DNA of 9,379 nucleotides from Acidobacteriota bacterium. GTDB taxonomy: Bacteria > Acidobacteriota > Terriglobia > UBA7540. The DNA lies in NCBI GenBank assembly GCA_021827245.1, contig JAKAWN010000270.1, positions 1 to 9,379 on the forward strand. The letters run 5' to 3'. Positions within the stretch are counted from its first letter, which is position 1. Each line of letters begins with the position of its first letter. This document shows positions 5,544 to 9,379 of the stretch, one piece after another. Below the pieces are notes generated by a model. It had not been told where the DNA came from. It ran no database searches and worked only from the letters and a program-made list of their open reading frames with translations. Made by a program: the position numbers and the translations under genes.

Positions 5544-6806
5544 ATGCCCAAAAAGCTTCGCCATTGGCGCCGCAACCTTCTGATTTTTCTTTCCATTTTG
5601 GGCCCGGGGATCATTACCGCCAATGTGGATAACGACGCTGGAGGAATCTATACCTATTCAGTCGCCGGAGCGAAGTTCGGTCTTGCTCTGCTTTGGACGC
5701 TGATTCCCATCACAATCGCCTTGATTGTTGTGCAGGAAATGGTGGCGCGGATGGGGGTCGTGACGGGCAAAGGGCTCGCCGACCTGATTCGCGAAGAATA
5801 CGGCTTTCGGACCACCTTCATCCTCATGTTCTTCCTGATCGTGGCCGATTTCGGCAATACCGTGACCGAGTTCGCGGGGCTGGCTTCTGGAATGTCGGTC
5901 TTTCAGATCAGCCGGTATATCGCCGTCCCGGTGGGAGCGTTGCTCGTCTGGGGCTTGGTGGTGAAGGGAACGTACCGTTCCGTCGAGAAAGTTTTTCTGG
6001 TGGCGTGCGTTTTTTACATCGCCTATCCGATTTCCGCTTTCCTGGCTCATCCGAACTGGCCCCAAGCCGTCTTGAGCACGGTGAAGCCGACGTTCCAATT
6101 CAACGCTCCGTATTTGTACATGTTTGTCGGAGTGATCGGGACCACCATCGCTCCGTGGATGCAGTTTTATCTTCAATCCGCCGTGGTCGAAAAAGGGATC
6201 AAGCTTCGGGATTACGTGTACTCGCAGTGGGATGTAATTGTCGGGTGTATTTTCACTGATGTCGTGGCATTTTTCATTATTGTGGCCTGCGCCGCGACCA
6301 TCTATCTCACCGGCCATCGCGACATCCAGGACGCGGGGGAGGCCGCCATGGCGCTCCAGCCGCTGGCGGGGCATCTGGCCAGCGCCCTTTTCGCCTTCGG
6401 GCTATGTAATGCCGCGATCTTCTCCGCCTGCATCCTTCCGCTGGCGACGGCCTATTATGTGTGCGAAGGGCTGGGGCTCGAGTCGGGCGTTGATAAACGC
6501 TTTCACGAAGCACCGACCTTTTACTACCTTTATACCGGACTGATCGTCCTTGGAGCGCTCGTCGTCATTGCGCTCAAAGAATCTGACCAGGTGCCGATCA
6601 TCCTGCTGTCCCAAGTCGTGAATGGAATCCTTCTGCCGTTCGTCCTGATCTTTATGTTGCGCCTTTGCAATCGTCAAGACTTGATGGGTTCGCACCGCAA
6701 CTCGCGCACCTTTAACGCTATCGCCTGGGGAACCTCGGTGATCATGATCGCGCTCACGCTGCTCCTCGTGGTCAGTGCTTTCATCCCGGGGGGAGTTCCT
6801 GGCTGA
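5544..6806 (+). CDS. Nramp (SLC11)-family transporter, probable Nramp-related Mg2+ transporter
   Basis: A 420-residue inner-membrane protein with about eleven hydrophobic helices and the Nramp fold pattern (GPGIITANVD in TM1, YSVAGAKFG, IVVQEMVARMGVVTGKGLADLIREEYG). Classical Mn2+/Fe2+ Nramps bind metal with DPGN in TM1 and a Met in the TM6 sequence (A-x-x-M-P-H). Here the TM1 motif is D31-A-G-G34, keeping the Asp but losing Pro and Asn. TM6 reads GTTIAPW (199-205), so the Ala, Met and His positions are Thr200, Ala203 and Trp205. Loss of the soft Met ligand is the sort of change described for Nramp-related Mg2+ transporters (NRMT), which are found behind M-box riboswitches, as here. It follows the MgtE-like gene by 17 nt. 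No Shine-Dalgarno is visible before ATG 5544, so translational coupling is likely. The family is sure; Mg2+ as substrate is inferred. Confidence 0.9.
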   Translation: MPKKLRHWRRNLLIFLSILGPGIITANVDNDAGGIYTYSVAGAKFGLALLWTLIPITIALIVVQEMVARMGVVTGKGLADLIREEYGFRTTFILMFFLIVADFGNTVTEFAGLASGMSVFQISRYIAVPVGALLVWGLVVKGTYRSVEKVFLVACVFYIAYPISAFLAHPNWPQAVLSTVKPTFQFNAPYLYMFVGVIGTTIAPWMQFYLQSAVVEKGIKLRDYVYSQWDVIVGCIFTDVVAFFIIVACAATIYLTGHRDIQDAGEAAMALQPLAGHLASALFAFGLCNAAIFSACILPLATAYYVCEGLGLESGVDKRFHEAPTFYYLYTGLIVLGALVVIALKESDQVPIILLSQVVNGILLPFVLIFMLRLCNRQDLMGSHRNSRTFNAIAWGTSVIMIALTLLLVVSAFIPGGVPG

Positions 6807-6885
6807 GTGCGAGCAGCGGCTCATCCGGAGGAGCGGCGGGGCCTCGGTTGTGGGCCTAAACGTTCTCACCGCTCCCACTATCTTC

Positions 6886-6914
6886 TTGACAAAGGTGTGA
6901 CCAGAGCATATAGG
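6886..6914 (+). promoter_or_regulatory. Sigma70-type promoter upstream of the cold-shock gene
   Basis: A perfect -35 TTGACA (6886-6891), exactly 17 nt of spacer and a -10 TATAGG (6909-6914). The predicted start is near 6921. The same TTCTTGACAA context occurs at the promoter of the Mg2+ operon. It would give a csp leader of about 143 nt, or a small RNA ending at the hairpin that follows. Confidence 0.65.
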
Positions 6915-6971
6915 TACTTGGGCAGGGAGTCCGCACGGTGTTCTCATCGGCAATATGTTCTGGGAATGGAA

Positions 6972-7007
6972 GCCAGGAATCCGCAGGTTCCTGGCCTTTT
7001 ATTTTTT
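6972..7007 (+). terminator. Intrinsic terminator between the transporter and the cold-shock gene
   Basis: GCCAGGAA (6972-6979) and TTCCTGGC (6988-6995) form a perfect 8-bp stem with the loop TCCGCAGG, followed by CTTTTATTTTTT (6996-7007). It could end the upstream Mg2+ operon, but it lies downstream of the csp promoter candidate. It would therefore also act on transcripts started there, as an attenuator or as the 3' end of an RNA of about 85 nt. Confidence 0.85.
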
Positions 7008-7050
7008 GGCGACACCGATGAGGCGACGGCCCGAAAATGCTTAATGATCA

Positions 7051-7056
7051 AGGAGG
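7051..7056 (+). promoter_or_regulatory. Shine-Dalgarno site fixing the cold-shock gene start
   Basis: AGGAGG lies 7 nt before GTG 7064, ideal spacing. It rules out the in-frame ATG at 7037, which has no such site, lies upstream of this one, and would add nine residues absent from Csp proteins. Confidence 0.85.
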
Positions 7057-7063
7057 AACGCAA

Positions 7064-7273
7064 GTGGCACGACTTCAGGGGAAGGTGAAGTGGTTCAACA
7101 ACAGCAAGGGATATGGGTTCATAGGACAGGAGGGCGGGACTGACGTTTTTGTGCATTACTCAGCGATTCAAGGCGACGGCTTCAAAACTCTTCAAGAGGG
7201 CGATGCGGTCGAATTTGAAATCGTGCAGGGACAGAAAGGCCCCCAAGCGGAGAAGGTGGTCAAAATCGGATAG
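7064..7273 (+). CDS. Cold-shock domain protein (CspA family)
   Basis: A 69-residue single cold-shock (OB-fold) domain that binds single-stranded RNA and DNA and acts as an RNA chaperone, often induced by cold or growth changes. The whole family pattern is present: [20 protein letters not shown] with RNP1 KGYGFI (15-20), [10 protein letters not shown] with RNP2 VFVHYSAI (28-35), [27 protein letters not shown]. The aromatic binding residues (Trp10, Phe11, Tyr17, Phe19, Phe29, His31) are conserved. Translation starts at GTG 7064 behind a perfect AGGAGG. The gene appears to stand alone, with its own promoter candidate at 6886 and a long leader containing an intrinsic terminator, which suggests control at the RNA level. 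No clear terminator is visible in the 231 nt downstream. Confidence 0.96.
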   Translation: MARLQGKVKWFNNSKGYGFIGQEGGTDVFVHYSAIQGDGFKTLQEGDAVEFEIVQGQKGPQAEKVVKIG

Positions 7274-7456
7274 GCAAAAACCGGAGTTTGAACAGCCGTG
7301 CTGCAAGCGATTCTTCTAGCCATCGAGCATAGTTTGCGGCCGAGAAGGACAAGGAGGCGGGCGTGAGGACTGCCCTTACCGGCTCGAGGCATGGCAGCCC
7401 CTGACGGGTTGTTTGCAGCAATTTTACCAGGCGCAAGGTTTGGCGTGACCACTCTA

Positions 7457-7465
7457 TGGTATGAT
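7457..7465 (+). promoter_or_regulatory. Extended -10 promoter candidate for the exported-protein gene
   Basis: TGGTATGAT matches an extended -10 (TGn followed by TATGAT, five of six consensus bases). No good -35 is present at the right distance (GGTTTG at 17 nt). A start near 7472 would leave a leader of about 33 nt before ATG 7505. Confidence 0.4.
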
Positions 7466-7504
7466 AGGCATCCGTGAGTTGGTGCATGCGCGGGGAGGCG
7501 TCCT

Positions 7505-8218
7505 ATGCGGAAATCAATTTTCCCGGTGTTGGTGATCGCACTGCTGACCGCCTCAGTCTGCCCGGCGATCCTGTCGGCGCATCTTAGATTAAGGCGCCGC
7601 CCGCCCGTGCTTTCCTCTTCGAGCTCTCCGGCCCTGCCGGCTGGATACTCGACCGTTCCCGCCCGGACTGAAGTGCGAGCCCAACTCCTTTCGGGAATTC
7701 AGACGCAGTTCAGCCGCGTGGACGATCCCATCGAAGCCCAACTCCTCAGCCCGGTCTATGTTCGGGGCCAAATCGTGCTCCCCGTCGGAACGCTATTCAA
7801 CGGGCATATCACGAGCGTGCGCCATGCGGGGCCTTTCCATCGCTCCGGCGAATTGGCTTTTCGTTTTGACCAGGTCACGCTGCCCGACGGCCAGCAAGCC
7901 CCGGTTTCCGCCTTCATCAGCAAACTTGAAAACGAGCGGCAACTCAACGCCAAGCTCGACTCGGAAGGCTATATTGAAGGTCGGCGGCACTTCTCCTGGC
8001 GCGATGCTGTCGCCGGAGTGGCCTCCGTGGGCGGCTTCGCGGTCGCCAGGGCCCTGGCACTCAGCACGACCACGGCAGCCATCGTAGGACCCGTCGGGGG
8101 CGCCGCTTTTGTCGCCTACGAACTGCTGTGGGCTCACGGCAACGAAGTTAATCTCCCGCCCAAGACCCGCTGCCGGATCCGCCTTTACACACCCGTTACC
8201 GTGCAAGCTATCAGTTAG
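7505..8218 (+). CDS. Exported protein of unknown function, LPxGT-type beta domain plus hydrophobic small-residue segment
   Basis: A 237-residue protein that I do not recognise by name. Residues 1-25 look like a signal peptide (MRKSIFPVLVIALLTASVCPAILSA). A low-complexity linker follows (RRRPPVLSSSSSPALPAG). Residues about 50-140 are beta-rich: RTEVRAQLLSGIQTQFS, DDPIEAQLLSPVYVRGQIVLPVGTLFNGHI and FRFDQVTLPDG. The pattern of a surface set by an LPxGT turn loosely recalls the TrbI/VirB10-type beta fold; this is a resemblance only. Residues about 168-208 are hydrophobic and rich in Gly and Ala (AVAGVASVGGFAVARA, IVGPVGGAAFVAYELL), like a glycine-zipper segment. The end is VNLPPKTRCRIRLYTPVTV, a second LPxxT-type strand pair. 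The start is supported by GGGGAGG (7491-7497), 7 nt before ATG. It probably acts in the periplasm or cell envelope. No neighbouring gene suggests a role. Confidence 0.8.
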   Translation: MRKSIFPVLVIALLTASVCPAILSAHLRLRRRPPVLSSSSSPALPAGYSTVPARTEVRAQLLSGIQTQFSRVDDPIEAQLLSPVYVRGQIVLPVGTLFNGHITSVRHAGPFHRSGELAFRFDQVTLPDGQQAPVSAFISKLENERQLNAKLDSEGYIEGRRHFSWRDAVAGVASVGGFAVARALALSTTTAAIVGPVGGAAFVAYELLWAHGNEVNLPPKTRCRIRLYTPVTVQAIS

Positions 8219-8588
8219 CTCCGCAAGACCCGCGCGGGACGCGAATTGACTGAGGGGTGAGAATGCCGGTAGCGCCCGAGGGCCACGCTACGGTTTGTGC
8301 GCCATGGGCTTTTCTCACATTACGATGCAAAGCCGCGCCCCGGCTTCTGTAGGCTGTTGCAAGACCGGTTTTAACCTTGCCGAAGCGGCGTTGCCGCGTG
8401 CAGCGTCTCCGGTTGGTGGCGCGCATCCTCAGATCCGCGGCTGTGCCTCTCCGTCCCCAGTTCCGATCGGCACCACTGGGGCCGAATCGTGCCGAGCGCT
8501 GGACGAGGCTTTGCAGCATCCCGCCGAAGTCGTTCGGTCAGCACTGAGTTGAAGTTTGGATTAGAATTCAAAGGGAAAGAACCGCGGC
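8219..8588. other. Gene-poor stretch between the exported-protein gene and tRNA-Ala
   Basis: No ORF here has a convincing Shine-Dalgarno or recognisable product. It holds the palindrome CCCGCGCGGG (8229-8238), the hairpin element at 8257-8318, and a possible -10 TAGAAT (8562-8567) about 22 nt before the tRNA without a matching -35. The rest (about 8330-8540) shows nothing I can interpret. Confidence 0.5.
8257..8318. repeat. Two-tier palindromic (REP-like) hairpin element
   Basis: The outer arms GTGAGAA (8257-8263) and TTCTCAC (8312-8318) are exact reverse complements. Inside them GTAGCG (8269-8274) pairs with CGCTAC (8286-8291), extended by CC (8266-8267) with GG (8292-8293) across a bulged G. 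It is intergenic, 38 nt after a stop codon, without a U-tract. The design fits a repetitive extragenic palindrome, but only one copy lies in this window. Confidence 0.4.
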
Positions 8589-8664
8589 GGGCCTGTAGCT
8601 CAGTTGGGAGAGCACCTGGTTTGCAACCAGGGGGTCGGGAGTTCGAACCTCCCCAGGTCCACCA
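8589..8664 (+). tRNA. tRNA-Ala (anticodon UGC)
   Basis: A complete 76-nt cloverleaf. The acceptor GGGCCTG (8589-8595) pairs with CAGGTCC (8654-8660), including the G3-U70 wobble that marks alanine tRNAs. The D-arm is TAGCTCAGTTGGGAGAGCA. The anticodon stem CCTGG/CCAGG holds the loop TTTGCAA with anticodon TGC at 8622-8624. The variable loop is 5 nt. The T-arm GGGAG/CTCCC holds the loop TTCGAAC. Discriminator A73 and CCA (8662-8664) are encoded. A -10-like TAGAAT lies at 8562-8567. No terminator is obvious just downstream. Confidence 0.97.
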
Positions 8665-8735
8665 ACGATCTTGCACATTTCATTGGATTAGCTTCGTTGC
8701 GCATTTTGCCTCAGCCAGCAAAGAGGGACCATTAG

Positions 8736-8930
8736 GGAACTAAATGTTCGCCAATTTCTCCACTGCTTCCCTCTGGGCGCTTTCGTGTCGACGGACGGGT
8801 TCTGAAGATCCGTAAGGGGACCACGCCCGAGCCCGTGCACGAGGAAATCTACGCAACCCTGAGGATCCCGGCGGAAGTCATGAAGCCGGTCAAGAGTTGG
8901 CATGAGCCGGGCCTCATAGTGACGGAATAA
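8736..8930 (+). pseudogene. Probable remnant: C-terminal fragment of an unidentified protein
   Basis: After an in-frame TAG at 8733, 64 codons stay open to TAA 8928-8930, with no ATG or TTG at all; the only GTG lies deep in the frame (the Val of PEPVHEE). The translation looks like real protein from its middle on: GRFRVDGRVLKIRKGTTPEP, then VHEEIYATLRIPAEVMKPVK and SWHEPGLIVTE. I do not recognise the family. It follows a tRNA gene, a common insertion site, so it could be debris of an inserted element, but no integrase or repeated tRNA 3' end is seen. A chance open frame in G+C-rich DNA is possible. Confidence 0.35.
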
Positions 8931-8936
8931 AAATGC

Positions 8937-9117
8937 AACCCTACGCAAACAAGGCCTCCCGCTCGGCAAAGCGCGGAAGTTGGGTTACTCCTCGTACGCA
9001 GTTTGAGCGGCGTACGAGCGATGGCGCTCCGGTTCCACAAACTCCGCTCGTGAGCCTCGAATCGTGAGGCTTTAAGTGGGGCTTAGCGGCCTGCAGATCC
9101 GCTCATGCCTGCGGGCC
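8937..9117. other. Cluster of successive hairpins in an intergenic stretch
   Basis: Inverted repeats follow one another. AACCC (8937-8941) pairs with GGGTT (8982-8986) around CGCT (8960-8963)/AGCG (8970-8973). CTCGTACGC (8991-8999) pairs with GCGTACGAG (9010-9018), a perfect 9 bp. AGCCTC (9053-9058) pairs with GAGGCT (9066-9071) and is followed by TT. GGCCTGCAG (9088-9096) pairs with CTGCGGGCC (9109-9117), 9 bp with one G-U pair. The last lies just past the stop of the minus-strand gene and could help end its transcript. The whole could be a structured RNA or repeat debris; no known family is recognised. Confidence 0.35.
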
Positions 9118-9131
9118 AAGGCGAATGCTTC

Positions 9132-9379
9132 CTAATTCCTCGGACGTACCAAATCTTGGAGAAGGAACAGGGAGTAACCGGAGGGAGCTGTATTGTAGTG
9201 TTCGGGAGGCGTCGCGTCCTGTTGTTGCTCCTCTTGAAAGTAGTCTGCATCCTGAGTGCAAACTACCATGAAGGGGCGCCCGACGTCCTCGCCATCGTTC
9301 ACAGTGTAAGTGAATTTGATCTTCCCATTATTCCAGCCGGTCCTAAGACCGCGTACGTTCGGAGCCCCAAATTCATCTG
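9132..9379 (-). CDS. C-terminal part of an unidentified protein entering from the right edge
   Basis: Reading leftward from 9377, 81 codons are open to the window edge and end at TAG (9134-9132). The translation has normal protein composition: DEFGAPNVRGLRTGWNNG, KIKFTYTVNDGEDVGRPF, MVVCTQDADYFQEEQQQ and then PPEHYNTAPSGYSLFLLQD, ending VRPRN. The alternation in KIKFTYTVND and FMVVCTQD suggests beta strands, and the EEQQQ stretch a polar loop. The start and most of the gene lie outside the window. I do not recognise the family and propose no function. Only one Met occurs, well inside the frame, so ATG-based ORF calling would miss it. It converges with the tRNA/remnant region; hairpin 9088-9117 lies about 15 nt after its stop. 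Confidence 0.65.
   Translation of the reverse strand, partial: DEFGAPNVRGLRTGWNNGKIKFTYTVNDGEDVGRPFMVVCTQDADYFQEEQQQDATPPEHYNTAPSGYSLFLLQDLVRPRN

Noticed and set aside
6807..7088. A 93-codon ORF directly after the transporter
   Set aside because: It starts in the codon after the stop, runs across a promoter and a terminator and into the csp gene in another frame, and has no family resemblance.
7037..7273. Cold-shock gene starting at ATG 7037
   Set aside because: This ATG has no SD and the extra nine residues are not part of Csp proteins; AGGAGG sits between it and the GTG at 7064.
8688..8969. Minus-strand ORF of 93 codons after the tRNA
   Set aside because: No SD or protein-like pattern; the plus-strand remnant reads better. 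Neither is certain.
9030..9042. DnaA-box-like word (TTCCACA) near the hairpin cluster, hinting at an origin
   Set aside because: It is an incomplete, single match with no AT-rich region or cluster of boxes.
1..9379. CRISPR arrays, integrases, transposases, toxin-antitoxin pairs
   Set aside because: No regularly spaced direct repeats and no such protein signatures were found in the readable frames.

Overview
The window looks like a bacterial chromosome segment, G+C-rich, with GTG as well as ATG starts and clear Shine-Dalgarno sites before most genes. The gene content (fmt-rsmB, an exported ThuA-like protein, an M-box-controlled MgtE-like plus Nramp-like pair, and an exported protein with an LPxGT-type beta domain and a small-residue-rich hydrophobic segment) reminds me of Acidobacteriota. 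That assignment is an inference from gene style, not a marker-based one.

Layout. Positions 2-2118 hold the 3' part of fmt (its 5' end lies outside the window) followed 11 nt later by rsmB: a translation/ribosome-modification operon. Positions 2303-3709 hold a DJ-1/PfpI-family protein and an exported ThuA-like protein, probably cotranscribed. After an inverted-repeat element (3710-3826) and a terminator, positions 3876-6806 form the most interesting unit. A sigma70-type promoter leads into an M-box (ykoK) Mg2+ riboswitch, then an intrinsic terminator. Two closely spaced genes follow: a soluble PRC-barrel/MgtE_N/CBS protein with no membrane domain, and an 11-TM Nramp-related transporter. The transporter's metal-site motifs have changed (DPGN to DAGG, and the TM6 Met to Ala), as expected for an Nramp-related Mg2+ transporter (NRMT) rather than a Mn2+/Fe2+ Nramp. 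The riboswitch, the Mg2+-sensor-like domains and the altered Nramp site point to the same job: Mg2+ uptake that is shut off when cellular Mg2+ is sufficient.

Positions 6886-7273 hold a cold-shock protein gene with a good promoter, followed about 50 nt after the predicted start site by a strong intrinsic terminator that lies before the gene. This is either an attenuated csp leader or a separate small RNA. Positions 7505-8218 encode an exported protein of unknown function. The rest of the right side (8219-9131) is gene-poor. It contains a palindromic REP-like hairpin, a tRNA-Ala(UGC) with encoded CCA and the G3-U70 pair, a 64-codon open stretch without a start codon (probable gene remnant), and a run of hairpins. 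The last 248 nt carry, on the minus strand, the C-terminal end of an unrecognised protein that enters from the right edge.
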